A DNA stretch of 64,000 nt, from the NCBI RefSeq assembly GCF_025642255.1, contig NZ_CP106759.1:3251501-3315500 (forward strand), written 5' to 3'. Source of the stretch: Stenotrophomonas maltophilia. GTDB lineage: Bacteria; Pseudomonadota; Gammaproteobacteria; Xanthomonadales; Xanthomonadaceae. Under the pieces are notes generated by a model. It made no database searches, was not told the origin of the DNA, and was given only the letters and a program-made list of their open reading frames with translations. Below, piece by piece: positions 18,717 to 28,570 of the stretch; the stretch's first letter is position 1, and every line of letters begins with the position of its first letter. Position numbers and translations under genes: made by a program.

Positions 18717-18728
18717 TTACGCCCGTAA
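18717..18728. promoter_or_regulatory. Putative BlaI operator 1
   Basis: TTACGCCCGTAA, a perfect palindrome around two bases, 4 bp upstream of the repressor start codon. Confidence 0.65.
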
Positions 18729-18738
18729 TCGACAATTC

Positions 18739-18754
18739 GATTACGCACGTAATC
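18739..18754. promoter_or_regulatory. Putative BlaI operator 2
   Basis: GATTACGCACGTAATC shares the TTACG-N2-CGTAA core with operator 1. The two centres are 24 bp apart, a little over two helical turns. This is an AT-richer island in otherwise GC-rich sequence. Confidence 0.68.
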
Positions 18755-18834
18755 AAAACTGCTGTCAAGCCCTCCATCGACCTGCACTTCATGCGCTCTG
18801 GCCCAGCATCGGCCCTTCCGGTCCCGGAGTGCGC

Positions 18835-19392
18835 ATGAAACCGCTGCCCAAGAAGGATTTCCCCGTCGAACAGGCCCGCCGCTTCCTCGAACCCGGCCCG
18901 ATCGTGCTGGTCAGCACCGCATGGCGTGGCCAGCGCAACCTGATGACGATGGGCTGGCACATGGTGATGGGCTTCTCGCCATCACTGGTGGCGACCTATC
19001 TGTGGAACGAGAACCACAGCTTCGCGCTGGCGCGGGGCAGCGGCGAATGCGTGATCAATGTGCCGGGCGTGGAGCTGCTCGATACCGTAGTGGACATCGG
19101 CAACTGCAGCGGGCGGGAGGTCGACAAGTTCGCGCACTTCGGCCTGGATGCCCTGCCCGCCCGCGAGGTCGGCGCGCCGCTGGTCGGCCAGTGCCATTCG
19201 TGCTTCGAGTGCCGCCTGTACGACGACAGCCAGATCGAGACCAGCAACCTTTTCATCTGGGAGATCGTGCGTGCCCACGTCGCGCCACGGCCGAAACTGC
19301 CGCGCACCGTGCACTACCGTGGCGATGGCCGCTTCATGGTGGCCGGTGCGGAAGTCTCGCGTCGACGGCGGTTCAAGCCCGACATGCTGTAA
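18835..19392 (+). CDS. Flavin reductase-like FMN-binding protein
   Basis: 185 residues from ATG 18835 (MKPLPKKDFPVEQARRFLEPGP). The frame is open further upstream, but that part would run across the BlaI operators. The fold is the FMN-binding split barrel of the DIM6/NTAB flavin reductase group: PIVLVSTAWRGQRNLMTMGWHMVMGFSPSLVA, then ECVINVP, and GREVDKFAHFGL and VGQCHSCFECRL. Members reduce flavins or bind FMN for a partner oxygenase; none is adjacent, so the physiological role is unclear. It is 33 bp ahead of the acetyl-CoA hydrolase-family gene and may be co-transcribed with it. Confidence 0.86.
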   Translation: MKPLPKKDFPVEQARRFLEPGPIVLVSTAWRGQRNLMTMGWHMVMGFSPSLVATYLWNENHSFALARGSGECVINVPGVELLDTVVDIGNCSGREVDKFAHFGLDALPAREVGAPLVGQCHSCFECRLYDDSQIETSNLFIWEIVRAHVAPRPKLPRTVHYRGDGRFMVAGAEVSRRRRFKPDML

Positions 19393-19425
19393 TGCCGGAA
19401 CTCCCCTTACGCAGGACTGCCCCGG

Positions 19426-21378
19426 ATGACCGAACACCTCACCGACCTGGACGCCGCCGTCGATTGGCTGTTCGCGCGCGTGGAAGGGCCGCTGCGGATC
19501 GGAGCACCGCTGGCGCTGGGCAAGCCACACCGGTTGCTCAATGCACTGTATGCACGGGTCGAGAACGATCCCTCGCACCCCCTCCAGCTCTACACTGCCC
19601 TGTCGTTGAATCCGCCGAAGGTGCGGGGCAGCGGCCTGGAGGCCCGCTTCCTGGGCCCCTTCGCGCAGCGCCATTTCGGCGAGGATTTCCCCCGCCTGGC
19701 CTATGCCGACGCGATCGCCCGTGACGCACTGCCCGCCCATGTGCAGGTGGAGGAGTTCTACATGCAGTCCGGCGCCCTGCTCGGTTCCCGGCAGGCGCAG
19801 TCCAGCTACACCAGCCTCAACTACACCCATGCCGCTGATGCAGTGGCCCAGCGCGCGCCGCAGGTGATCGTGCAGAAGGTGGCGATGCGCCCGGACGATC
19901 GCCGCCTCTCGTTGTCCTGCAACAACGACATCACCCAGGACACGCTCGATGCAATCGCCGCACGCGGCCTGCCGCGTCCGCTGATGGTGGCCGAGATCGA
20001 TCCGCAGCTGCCTTATCTGGGCGGCACCGCCACGGTCGATGTGTCCTTCTTCGACCTGGTCATCACCCCGCCGCCGCCGTATCCGGCGCTGTTCGGCCTG
20101 CCGCGGCAGCCGGTCGCCGACGCCGACTATGCGATCGGCCTGTATGCCAGCACCCTGGTGCGCGATGGCGGCACGCTGCAGATCGGCATCGGCACGCTGG
20201 CCGATGCACTCAGCCATGCACTGGTGCTGCGGCATACCGACAACGCGCGCTACCGGCGCGTGCTGCACGCGCTGGACCCGCAGCTTGCGCGACATCCGCT
20301 GGTACAGGAAATCGGCGGCCTGGAGCCGTTCGAGATCGGCCTGTACGGCTGCAGCGAGATGCTCAACGAGGGCTTCCGGCGGCTGGTCCAGACCGGCGTA
20401 ATCAAGCGCAAGGTGCATGACGACCTGGCGCTGATGCAGCGCATCGAGAACGGCAGCACGCTGTCCATCGACCATGCCACGCTGGCCGCCGAAGGCGAAT
20501 ACCTGCATGGCGCGTTCTACCTGGGCTCGCCGGAGTTCTACCAGTGGCTGCGCGAGTTGCCGGCGGATGAACGTCGCGCCATCGGCATGCGCCGCATCAG
20601 TGAGATCAACCAGCTTTACGGCGGCAACGAGACGCTGGAGCGCCTGCAGCGCCGCCATGCACGCTTCTTCAATTCCTGCATGATGGCCACTGCGCTGGGT
20701 GCGGCGGTCTCCGATGCCCTGGACGATGGCCGCGTGGTCTCCGGCGTCGGCGGCCAGTACAACTTCGTGGCGATGGCCCATGCCCTGCCGGAAGCACGCA
20801 GCGTGCTGATGTTCCGCGCCGCGCGCGATGACAAGGGCCATCGCGAATCGAACGTGCGCTGGAATTATGGCCACACCACCATTCCCCGCCATCTGCGTGA
20901 TATCTACCTGGACGAGTACGGCATCGCCGACCTGCGCGGGTTGACCGACGAGGACTGCGTGCAGGCAATGGCGGCGATCACCGAGGCGCCGTTCCAGCAG
21001 GGCCTGCTGCAGCAGGCACAGGCCGCGCGCAAGCTGCTGGCCGCACCGCAGCCCGATCCGCAGCGGCTGCAGCGCAATACCCCGCAGACCCTGGCCGCAG
21101 CGCTGGCCCCCTTCCGCTCCGACGGCACCCTGCCCGACTACCCGCTGGGCAGCGACTTCAATGAGATCGAGCAGGTACTGGTCAAGGCGCTGAGCTGGTT
21201 GAAGGCCAACACGCAGACCCGCGGCGACAAGCTGCGTACCGTCTGGGCAGCGCTGCGGCAACCGGCCGGCGATGGCGATGCGGTGTACCTGCAGCGCATG
21301 GGCCTGCAGTCACCGAAGGACTTCAACGAGCGGCTGGACGCGCGCCTGCTGCGGCTGGCGCTGGCACGCACGGCCTGA
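19426..21378 (+). CDS. Acetyl-CoA hydrolase/transferase-family protein
   Basis: 650 residues, longer than typical acetyl-CoA hydrolases (~500). The N-terminal half has the CoA-transferase-like segment RIGAPLALGKPHRLLNALYARV and VQVEEFYMQSGALLG. The C-terminal domain carries GVGGQYNFVAMAHALPEARSV followed by the conserved NVRWNYGHTTIPRHLRDIYLDEYGIADLRG. The family moves or hydrolyses the acetyl group of CoA thioesters, usually acetate/succinate CoA exchange. The substrate is not readable. The extra ~80 residues at the C-terminus (ALAPFRSDGTLPDYPLG to the end) are also seen in xanthomonad relatives as far as I recall. A SMAG-type repeat and the tkt terminator follow. Confidence 0.87.
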   Translation: MTEHLTDLDAAVDWLFARVEGPLRIGAPLALGKPHRLLNALYARVENDPSHPLQLYTALSLNPPKVRGSGLEARFLGPFAQRHFGEDFPRLAYADAIARDALPAHVQVEEFYMQSGALLGSRQAQSSYTSLNYTHAADAVAQRAPQVIVQKVAMRPDDRRLSLSCNNDITQDTLDAIAARGLPRPLMVAEIDPQLPYLGGTATVDVSFFDLVITPPPPYPALFGLPRQPVADADYAIGLYASTLVRDGGTLQIGIGTLADALSHALVLRHTDNARYRRVLHALDPQLARHPLVQEIGGLEPFEIGLYGCSEMLNEGFRRLVQTGVIKRKVHDDLALMQRIENGSTLSIDHATLAAEGEYLHGAFYLGSPEFYQWLRELPADERRAIGMRRISEINQLYGGNETLERLQRRHARFFNSCMMATALGAAVSDALDDGRVVSGVGGQYNFVAMAHALPEARSVLMFRAARDDKGHRESNVRWNYGHTTIPRHLRDIYLDEYGIADLRGLTDEDCVQAMAAITEAPFQQGLLQQAQAARKLLAAPQPDPQRLQRNTPQTLAAALAPFRSDGTLPDYPLGSDFNEIEQVLVKALSWLKANTQTRGDKLRTVWAALRQPAGDGDAVYLQRMGLQSPKDFNERLDARLLRLALARTA

Positions 21379-21383
21379 AGCCG

Positions 21384-21437
21384 GTAGCGCCGGGCCATGC
21401 CCGGCGAGCAGCCGATCCGCCGGGCATGGCCCGGCGC
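21384..21437. repeat. SMAG-type (GTAG-headed) palindromic pair
   Basis: GTAGCGCCGGGCCATGCCC at 21384 onward, then an inverted copy of the same stem at 21417-21437. The GTAG head and GCCGGGCCATGCCCGGC stem are the pattern of Stenotrophomonas REP elements. Confidence 0.85.
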
Positions 21438-21450
21438 CAGCCCAAAAGGA

Positions 21451-21472
21451 AAGGCCGGCTTGCGCCGGCCTT
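21451..21472 (-). terminator. Terminator of tkt
   Basis: Perfect stem AAGGCCGGC / GCCGGCCTT with a 4-nt loop, 25 bp past the tkt stop. On the minus strand it is followed by a TCCTTTTGG stretch. Confidence 0.78.
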
Positions 21473-21496
21473 CCCTGCATCACATCGCGATGCTGC

Positions 21497-23494
21497 TTAC
21501 AGCGCCTTGGCGGCGTCCACCACGTGCGCGGCGGTGATGCCGAAGTGCTTGTACAGCTGGTCGGCCGGGGCCGAGGCACCGAAGGTGTCGATACCGATCA
21601 CCGCACCGTCCAGGCCGACGAACTGGCGCCAGAAACCAGTGACGCCGGCTTCCACCGCCACGCGCTTGCGCACGGCGTTCGGCAGCACCGATTCACGATA
21701 TGCCGCATCCTGGCGCAGGAACACATCGGTGGACGGCATCGAGACCACGCGGGTCTTGAGGCCGGCCGCGTCCAGCTGGGCTTTCGCTTCCGTGGCCAGC
21801 GAGACTTCCGAACCGGTGGCGATCAGGATCACGTCCGGGGTACCGGCGGCGTCGGCCAGCACATAGCCGCCACGCTCGATCTGCGCGATCTGCTCGGCGC
21901 TCCGTGGCTGGTGCGGCAGGTTCTGACGGCTGAACACCAGGCAGCTCGGGCCGTCCTGGCGGGTGATCGCCGCCTTCCAGCTCACCGCCGACTCGACGGC
22001 ATCGCACGGGCGCCACACGTCGTTGTTCGGGATGTAGCGCAGCGAGGCCAGATGCTCCACCGGCTGGTGGGTCGGACCGTCTTCGCCCAGGCCAATCGAA
22101 TCGTGGGTGTAGACGTGGATGGCATGGGCCGGGATCAGCGCGCTCATGCGAACGCCGTTGCGGGCGTAATCGCTGAACACCAGGAAGGTGGCATCGAACG
22201 GAATGAAGCCGCCATGCAGCGCCAGGCCGTTGGCGATCGCGGTCATGCCGAACTCGCGCACGCCGTAATACACGTAGTTGGCGTTGGCGTCGTCGCTGGC
22301 GACCGAGGTGCTGCCCTTCCACAGGGTCAGGTTGGAGTGCGCCAGGTCGGCCGAGCCGCCGACGATTTCCGGCAGCAGCGGCGCGAAGGCCTCGATGGCC
22401 AGCTGCGAGGCCTTGCGCGAGGCGATCGTCGGGCCTTCAGCCGCGACCTTGGCGATGTACGCGTCGGCCTGGGCAACGAAGTCGGCCGGCAGTTCGCCGT
22501 GCGAACGACGGGTCAGTTCAGCGGCTTCGGCCGGATACTGGGCCGCATACTTGTCGAACAGCTGTTCCCATTCGGCCTGGCGCAGGGTGCCGGCACCGTT
22601 GGCGCGCCAGCCATCGTAGATGGCCTGCGGGATTTCAAACGGGCCGTACTGCCAGCCCAGCTGCTTGCGGGTGGCTTCCAGCTCGTCCTTGCCCAGCGGG
22701 GCACCGTGGCTGGATTCCTTGCCGGCCTTGTTCGGCGAACCAAAGCCGATCGTGGTGCGGCAGCAGATCAGGGTCGGCTTGTCGCTCTGCGACAGCGCGG
22801 CCTCGATGCCGGCCTTGATGCTCTCCGGGTCGTGACCATCGACATCGCGGACCACGTTCCAGCCATAGGCCTCGAAACGCTCCGGCGTGTTGTCGGTGAA
22901 CCAGCCTTCGACGTTGCCATCGATGGAGATGTGGTTGTTGTCCCAGAAGCAGACCAGCTTGTGCAGGCCCCAGGTGCCGGCCAGCGAAGCGGCTTCATGC
23001 GAGACGCCTTCCATCAGGCAGCCATCGCCCATGAACACCCAGGTGCGATGGTCGACCACTTCCAGTTCCGGACGGTTGAAGCGCTGCGCCAGCAGCTTCT
23101 CGGCCAGGGCGAAGCCCACGGCATTGGCGAAACCCTGGCCCAGCGGGCCGGTGGTGGTTTCCACGCCGGGAGTTTCATGGCGCTCCGGGTGACCGGCGGT
23201 GTGGCTGCCAAGCTGGCGGAACAGCTTGAGCTGCTCGATCGGCAGGTCGTAACCGCTCAGGTGCAGCAGCGCGTACTGCAGCATCGAGCCGTGGCCGTTG
23301 GACAGCACGAAACGGTCGCGGTTGAACCAGTGCGGATTGCTCGGGTTGTGGCGAAGGTAGTCGTTCCAGAGCACTTCGGCGATGTCGGCCATGCCCATGG
23401 GCATGCCGGGGTGGCCGGACTTTGCGGTTTCAACCGCATCGGCGGCAAGGAAGCGGATGGCGTTGGCCAACTGGCGACGGGTAGGCTGCGTCAT
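21497..23494 (-). CDS. tkt: Transketolase
   Basis: 665 residues, the standard length. It transfers two-carbon units between sugar phosphates in the pentose phosphate pathway using thiamine diphosphate. The N-terminus [38 protein letters not shown] is canonical; the diphosphate/metal motif is [19 protein letters not shown] (~155) with DNNHISIDG; the catalytic-region motif is [19 protein letters not shown] (~467, with L in place of I); and the C-terminus [19 protein letters not shown] is complete. It is on the same strand as gapA, pgk, pyk and the aldolase but ~9 kb upstream of gapA. Nothing is unusual. Confidence 0.97.
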   Translation of the reverse strand: MTQPTRRQLANAIRFLAADAVETAKSGHPGMPMGMADIAEVLWNDYLRHNPSNPHWFNRDRFVLSNGHGSMLQYALLHLSGYDLPIEQLKLFRQLGSHTAGHPERHETPGVETTTGPLGQGFANAVGFALAEKLLAQRFNRPELEVVDHRTWVFMGDGCLMEGVSHEAASLAGTWGLHKLVCFWDNNHISIDGNVEGWFTDNTPERFEAYGWNVVRDVDGHDPESIKAGIEAALSQSDKPTLICCRTTIGFGSPNKAGKESSHGAPLGKDELEATRKQLGWQYGPFEIPQAIYDGWRANGAGTLRQAEWEQLFDKYAAQYPAEAAELTRRSHGELPADFVAQADAYIAKVAAEGPTIASRKASQLAIEAFAPLLPEIVGGSADLAHSNLTLWKGSTSVASDDANANYVYYGVREFGMTAIANGLALHGGFIPFDATFLVFSDYARNGVRMSALIPAHAIHVYTHDSIGLGEDGPTHQPVEHLASLRYIPNNDVWRPCDAVESAVSWKAAITRQDGPSCLVFSRQNLPHQPRSAEQIAQIERGGYVLADAAGTPDVILIATGSEVSLATEAKAQLDAAGLKTRVVSMPSTDVFLRQDAAYRESVLPNAVRKRVAVEAGVTGFWRQFVGLDGAVIGIDTFGASAPADQLYKHFGITAAHVVDAAKAL

Positions 23495-23640
23495 GGTTCT
23501 GTCGGAATCGGGAGGCGGCCGCGGACGTGCGGGCGGCCTATTGTCCCATAGTCACCGGGTGGGGGTCAGTTCCACTTGCCCGGTCGTGCGGGCGCTGGCC
23601 GGCAACGTCGTGATCTCCGCCGGATTCCGCATGTGAAAAG

Positions 23641-23679
23641 GGGGCGGAGCCCTTTCCCTGCGGAAAGGAATCCGACCCC
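23641..23679. repeat. Hairpin of the GGGTCRGA family between symporter and tkt
   Basis: GGGGCGGAGCCCTTTCC / GGAAAGGAATCCGACCCC with a 4-nt loop, close in sequence to 629-668. A lone half-site GGGGGTCAG occurs at 23562-23570. The rest of 23495-23696 holds the tkt upstream region and nothing else recognisable. Confidence 0.68.
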
Positions 23680-23696
23680 GATCAGGTCGCCAGGAC

Positions 23697-25016
23697 TCAG
23701 TCGCGGTCGGGAACCAGCGCCGGGCCGTCGTGGCCCTCGCCCTTGGCCACCAGGGTGGTCAGCGCCAGATCGCCGGTCACGTTCAGCGCCGTGCGGCACA
23801 TGTCCAGGAAATGGTTCACGCCCAGGATCAGGCCGATCCCCAGCGGGTTGACCCCCACCATGGCGCAGATCATCGCCACCACCGGCAGCGAACCCGACGG
23901 CACGCCCGCGGTACCGATGCCCCCCAGGATGCACACCGCCATCACCATGATCTGCTGGCCGATGCTCAGGTCCACGCCGAAGAACTGGGCCAGGAAGATC
24001 ACCGTCACGCCCTCGAACAGCGCCGTGCCGTTCTGGTTGGCGGTGGCGCCCACGGTCAGCACGAAGCGGGACACGCGCTGCGGCAGGCCCATCTGGTCGG
24101 CCACGCGCAGCGCGGTCGGCAGGGTGGCGTTGCTGGAGGCGGTGGAGAAGGCCATCACCGTCGCTTCCTGGGTATCGCGGAAGAACGACAGCGGCGAACG
24201 GCCCGACAGCCACACGGCGGCGCCGTAGGTCACCACCATGTGCAGGCCCAGTGCCAGCACCACCACGCCCACGTAGGCGCCCAGGCGGATGATCAGCTCG
24301 AAACCGAACAGCGCGGCCAGGTTGAACATGAAGCAGGCCACCGCATACGGTGCCAGGCGGATGACCAGGTTGATCAGGGTCATCGAGATTTCGAACACGC
24401 CTTCGATGGCGCGGCGCAGCGGGGCGACCTTCTCGTCATCGGTCAGCACCATGCCGATGCCGAACATCAGCGCGAAGAACATCAGCGAGAGGATCGCGCC
24501 GTTGTCGGAGGCCGCCTGCAGCACGTTGCTCGGCACGATCGACAGCAGCATGTCCATGCCCTTCGGCGTGCCATGGATGCCGGCGACGATCTCCTTGCTG
24601 CGTTCGGCGTTCTCCGAGAGCATCAGCGCGGCGGTCTGCGGATCGACGCCGACGCCGGGCTTGAGCAGGTTGACCAGCACCAGGCCGATGGCCACGGCGA
24701 TGCCGGACAGCAGCACGGTATAGGCCAGCGTCTTCCAGCCGATGCGGCCGAGGGCGCGGATGTCGCCCATCTCCGACACGCCCATGATCAGCGCCGAGAA
24801 GATCAACGGCACGATCAGCATGAAGATCAGGTTGAGGAACAGCCCCGATGCAGGCGTGGTGATGTAGTCCATGACCCACTTGGCACCGGTCTGCAGACCA
24901 TCGACGCTGCCACCCAGGGCGTGCACGGTCAGTCCCAGGATCAGGCCGATCGCGAAGCCGATGCCCATCTTCCAGTGCAGGGGCAACGTCTTCTTGCCGG
25001 CGGCAGCTGCTGTCAT
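23697..25016 (-). CDS. Dicarboxylate/amino acid:cation symporter (DAACS family)
   Basis: 439 residues with about eight membrane helices and two re-entrant loops. Family signatures: LIFMLIVPLIFSALIMGVSEMGD (~65-85), the serine-rich hairpin AFSTASSNATLPTALRVADQMG (~290), and TVGATANQNGTALFEGVTVIFLAQ (~320) containing the NQNGT sodium/substrate site. It imports acidic amino acids or C4-dicarboxylates with H+ or Na+; GltP and DctA branches cannot be separated by eye. It is a stand-alone gene with a repeat downstream. Confidence 0.92.
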   Translation of the reverse strand: MTAAAAGKKTLPLHWKMGIGFAIGLILGLTVHALGGSVDGLQTGAKWVMDYITTPASGLFLNLIFMLIVPLIFSALIMGVSEMGDIRALGRIGWKTLAYTVLLSGIAVAIGLVLVNLLKPGVGVDPQTAALMLSENAERSKEIVAGIHGTPKGMDMLLSIVPSNVLQAASDNGAILSLMFFALMFGIGMVLTDDEKVAPLRRAIEGVFEISMTLINLVIRLAPYAVACFMFNLAALFGFELIIRLGAYVGVVVLALGLHMVVTYGAAVWLSGRSPLSFFRDTQEATVMAFSTASSNATLPTALRVADQMGLPQRVSRFVLTVGATANQNGTALFEGVTVIFLAQFFGVDLSIGQQIMVMAVCILGGIGTAGVPSGSLPVVAMICAMVGVNPLGIGLILGVNHFLDMCRTALNVTGDLALTTLVAKGEGHDGPALVPDRD

Positions 25017-25073
25017 ACGCAGGTTTCCTCGAAAAATGAATGCACTCTAACAAAGCGCGCAAGCGGCGCCGGT

Positions 25074-26768
25074 TCAGGTTCGGCGCTGCGGATACAGCGG
25101 CGCCAGCCCAGTGTCGGTGCCGCGGGCGGTCCCCGACCAGTGTGGTCCGTCACGGAAGGCCTCGCGCAACCGCACACGCAGCGGTGCCGGCTCTCCCTGC
25201 CCGCCCCATCGCACCTGCTGGAGGTCCTGCAGCACTCGGCGCTGGATCGGATCACCCAGCCTGGCGATGACCTGCTCCAGCCGCGGTACACCTGCCATCG
25301 CGCACAGCTGCGCTTCGACCTGGTCGAAGCCCTCGCCGTCCAGCACCCGGCGCAGTTCGGCGACGCTGCCGCGTCCTTCGCTGGCTTCCGGCCCGGACGG
25401 CGGCCCCGGCGGGCGAGTGGCACCGCGCATGGACGGCCCACCGCGTCCGCGCTGCCAGCCCCACAGCAGGGTCAGCAGCCACAGCAGCGCCAGGCCGATC
25501 ACCGCGGCAATCCAGGGCCAGGGCTGGCTCGGCGTCCCCGAGGCGATCGGATCGGTGGGCGCAATGCGCGTGTCGTCGTCGGGCAGCGCTGCATCGGTGT
25601 CGATCGGCGGCGGCGGGGCGGGCGCGGCAGTGCCCGTACCGGCGCTGACCGTCAGTGCCAGGTCCGGCAGTCGTGCCTGCTGCGCGCTGCCGTCGCGCAC
25701 GTTCCACCATGACACCCTCGGCCCCGGCACCTGCAGCGGACCCGGCTCGCGGGGCACGACGGAGTAACGACGGGTGATCTTCAACCGCGGGGTGCTGCCA
25801 GTGAAGGTCTCTTCGTACTGCGCCGGTTCGGCGAACACCTGCGCCGCCGTGCCGAGGTCCGGAACCGGAAGGTCGGTGAACTGGGCACGGGTGGCACCTT
25901 CGGCGATCGCTTCGACCACGATGGTGGCGGCCTCGCCGGTACGCGCAGTACTCGGCGCGCTGGTATAGCGCAACTGCAGGCCCTGCAACGGCAGCCACGG
26001 CTGCGGCGCCTGCACCGGCTGTGCCTGCACCTGCAGCGTGCGGTCGGCGCCGGTGGCGTTCATGCGGCCATCGCCCCCTCCGAAGAAGTCATCGAAGAAG
26101 CCGCCTGCGCTGCGGCCGTTGAAGCGCGCGCCGGCCAGGCGCAGTGTCCCGCTGCGCTCGGGAATCAGCAGGAAGCGGCGCTCGACCACGTTGTAGCGGC
26201 GTCCATTGACCTGCCTCACGTCGGTGCGGTCGTCGCCCACCCGCTGCAGCGAGGCACCGGCGGGCGTATCCACGATGAGCTCGCCGGAGGCCAGCTGCGA
26301 GGCGAAGAACAGGCGCACGACCACGCCAACGCTCTGCTGCACGTAGGGCGTGTCATCGTCGACATCGGTCTGTATGAACGCCATGGCCGCACCGTTGGCA
26401 GCGGTGACCGGGGCGGCGGCGTCCACCTGCAACGTCAGCGGTGCGGTCTGCGCAGTACCCACCTGCAGGGCCGGGATCGTCAGCGCGCCACTGCGTCGCG
26501 GTGTCAGTGCCACGCCATACAGACTGCGTTGCTGCATGCTGCCGTTGCTCCACTCCACCTGGCGGCTGCTGGTCTGCCCACTGAGATCGAAGTCACCGCG
26601 CAGCGGCGCGAAGTCGGGCGCACCGGCATCACTCTGCACGTTGAGGGTGACCGTATCGCCCATCGCGATGCGATCGCGGTCCAGCCATGCCCGCGGCTGT
26701 GCCCAGGCCATCAATGGCAGCCACAGCAGCAGCATTGCCGCACACCGGCGTAGGCCGTGCATGTTCAT
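25074..26768 (-). CDS. batD: BatD-family protein
   Basis: 564 residues. The signal sequence MNMHGLRRCAAMLLLWLPLMAWA is followed by successive oxygen-tolerance-type beta domains: AWLDRDRIAMGDTVTLNV, then the immunoglobulin-like repeats typical of BatD. One transmembrane helix (WPWIAAVIGLALLWLLTLLWGW, ~residues 420-440) precedes a basic cytoplasmic tail rich in Pro and Arg. It is the last gene of the moxR-bat operon, with its ATG overlapping the batB/C stop in an ATGA. The Bat proteins are linked to envelope stress and virulence in several bacteria, but the biochemical role is unresolved. Confidence 0.86.
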   Translation of the reverse strand: MNMHGLRRCAAMLLLWLPLMAWAQPRAWLDRDRIAMGDTVTLNVQSDAGAPDFAPLRGDFDLSGQTSSRQVEWSNGSMQQRSLYGVALTPRRSGALTIPALQVGTAQTAPLTLQVDAAAPVTAANGAAMAFIQTDVDDDTPYVQQSVGVVVRLFFASQLASGELIVDTPAGASLQRVGDDRTDVRQVNGRRYNVVERRFLLIPERSGTLRLAGARFNGRSAGGFFDDFFGGGDGRMNATGADRTLQVQAQPVQAPQPWLPLQGLQLRYTSAPSTARTGEAATIVVEAIAEGATRAQFTDLPVPDLGTAAQVFAEPAQYEETFTGSTPRLKITRRYSVVPREPGPLQVPGPRVSWWNVRDGSAQQARLPDLALTVSAGTGTAAPAPPPPIDTDAALPDDDTRIAPTDPIASGTPSQPWPWIAAVIGLALLWLLTLLWGWQRGRGGPSMRGATRPPGPPSGPEASEGRGSVAELRRVLDGEGFDQVEAQLCAMAGVPRLEQVIARLGDPIQRRVLQDLQQVRWGGQGEPAPLRVRLREAFRDGPHWSGTARGTDTGLAPLYPQRRT

Positions 26769-28570
26769 CGCCCTTCCCTCTTCCTGCGTTCGTTTTCCAG
26801 CTGGAACTTGGCACGCAGCAACGCGCCCGGATCATCCGGCACGCGCCGCATCCAGGCGTCCACCGCCTGTTGTTCCTCACGCTGGCGCGGCGTGCGGCCG
26901 TCATCGCCCGCCACGGTCGGATCATTCTTCTCCCGGCCCTCGCGCCCCTGTTCGATGGCCTGCTGCATGCGCTGTCGCTGCTGCGCGTCGGCCTCGGCCT
27001 GCGCATGGGCGTCCTCGGCCTGGGGCGGTGACGGCGGCCCCTGATTACCACGCTCACCGGGCCGCGGTTGCGGCTGGGCGCCGGCGTCTGAGGGCGGGGG
27101 GCGCTGCGAGGGCGCCTGCGGCTGTCCCTGCCCCGACGGCTGGCCCTGCTGTGGCTGGCCCTGCTGATCCTGCGGCGTCGAGGACGGCTTCCGGGGCGGA
27201 TTCTGCTGTCCCGGGTTCTGCCGCTGGCCACCCGGCGACTTGCGCTTGCGTGCAGCATCGACAAACGCACGGTTGGCCACCGCGTCGGCCATCCCCGGGT
27301 GCAGGGCCAGTGCGCGATCGTAGGCGGCTATGGCATCGTCGTACTGGCCCTGGCGGGCCAGCACATTGCCGAGGTTGTACCAGCCGGCCGCGGTGTCGAG
27401 CCCTTCGAACTGCTGCCGGGCACGTGCGAAGTCACCCTGGCGGTAGGCCTGTACGCCTTCGGCCAGACGCTGATGCTGCACCTGGTCCGCCCGCTTCCAC
27501 AGCGTGCCCTGCACCGGCCGCGTCTGTGCCTGCGCCTGCGCCTGCGCGCCGTCCGTCCACGGCAACAGGCCGACCGCCAGCACGGCAGCCAGCAGCGCAC
27601 GCCGTCGGAACGCCAGCAGCGCAAGCAGCATCAACGGCGGCAGCAACCAGAAGCCTTCGTCGCGCCATTGGTGACCGGTACCCGGCCGCTGCAGCGCTGT
27701 GCCCTCACGGGCATCGAGCACACCCAGCGCGCGCAGGTCGCGGTCATCGGCGGCGATCCGCACATAGCGGCCGCCGCCGGCCGTCGCCACGGCGCGCAGG
27801 CGGCCTTCGTCCAGCGCGGCCTGGCGGATCTGGCCGCTGCTGTCGCGGTACGCGGCACCGCCCGGAGTTCCCAGACCCAGCACCGACACCTGCAGCCCCA
27901 GGCTGCGGGCCTGCGAAGCAGCGAGTTCGGCCTCATCGTCAGCCTGGTCGGTGACCACCAGGATCTGCCCCTGGGGCGTGCCGGTCTGCCGCATCAGCCG
28001 TGTCGCCCAATCGATGCCACGATCGGCACGCTGGCCATCGCGCGGCATGACATCCGGCGACAGCGCGTCCAGATAGAGCGCGACATTGCTGGCATCCTCG
28101 GTCAACGGAGCGACGGTATAGGCATCGTCCGCATAGACGATCAGCCCAACCTGGCCACCCTCGCGGGCGCGCAGCAACGTGCCGATCTTGGCCCGCGCCT
28201 GCAGCAGGCGCGACGGCGGCAGGTCGGTGGCGGTGATCCGGCTGGACAGGTCCAGCACCACCAGCAACGGTGCGCTGGCCTGGAACATCGGCTGCGCCTG
28301 CTGTCGCCAGCTGGGCCCGGCCAGGGCCAGGCACGCCAGCGTCCAGCCCAGCAGCTGCGCCCACGGCAGGCGCATGCGACGGCGCGGCCCCGACGCCAGC
28401 AGATGGGGCAGCAGATGGGCATCGACCGCCTGCCGCCATGCATCGCTGCGGCGCTGTCGATACACCGCTACGGCCACGATCAACGGCAGCGCGGCCAACG
28501 CCCACAGCCAGTCAGGCCGCAGGAAATGCAGCGCGTTCCAGTCCGGCAGATGGGATGCCAGGGCGATCAT
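26765..28570 (-). CDS. BatB/BatC-type protein: VWA domain fused to TPR and a Pro/Gln-rich tail
   Basis: 601 residues from ATG 28568-28570, which overlaps the batA stop. Two N-terminal helices (WLWALAALPLIVAVAVY and WAQLLGWTLACLALAGP) precede a von Willebrand A domain. Its metal site reads VVLDLSSRITATD, i.e. D-x-S-x-R instead of the canonical D-x-S-x-S, so metal binding is doubtful. A helix pair (FWLLPPLMLLALLAF, ALLAAVLAVGLLPW) follows, then TPR repeats (GVQAYRQGDFARARQQFEGLDTAAGWYNLGN, AYDRALALHPGMADAV) and a long Gln/Pro/Gly-rich low-complexity tail. It combines the roles of BatB and BatC. Confidence 0.85.
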   Translation of the reverse strand: MIALASHLPDWNALHFLRPDWLWALAALPLIVAVAVYRQRRSDAWRQAVDAHLLPHLLASGPRRRMRLPWAQLLGWTLACLALAGPSWRQQAQPMFQASAPLLVVLDLSSRITATDLPPSRLLQARAKIGTLLRAREGGQVGLIVYADDAYTVAPLTEDASNVALYLDALSPDVMPRDGQRADRGIDWATRLMRQTGTPQGQILVVTDQADDEAELAASQARSLGLQVSVLGLGTPGGAAYRDSSGQIRQAALDEGRLRAVATAGGGRYVRIAADDRDLRALGVLDAREGTALQRPGTGHQWRDEGFWLLPPLMLLALLAFRRRALLAAVLAVGLLPWTDGAQAQAQAQTRPVQGTLWKRADQVQHQRLAEGVQAYRQGDFARARQQFEGLDTAAGWYNLGNVLARQGQYDDAIAAYDRALALHPGMADAVANRAFVDAARKRKSPGGQRQNPGQQNPPRKPSSTPQDQQGQPQQGQPSGQGQPQAPSQRPPPSDAGAQPQPRPGERGNQGPPSPPQAEDAHAQAEADAQQRQRMQQAIEQGREGREKNDPTVAGDDGRTPRQREEQQAVDAWMRRVPDDPGALLRAKFQLENERRKREGR

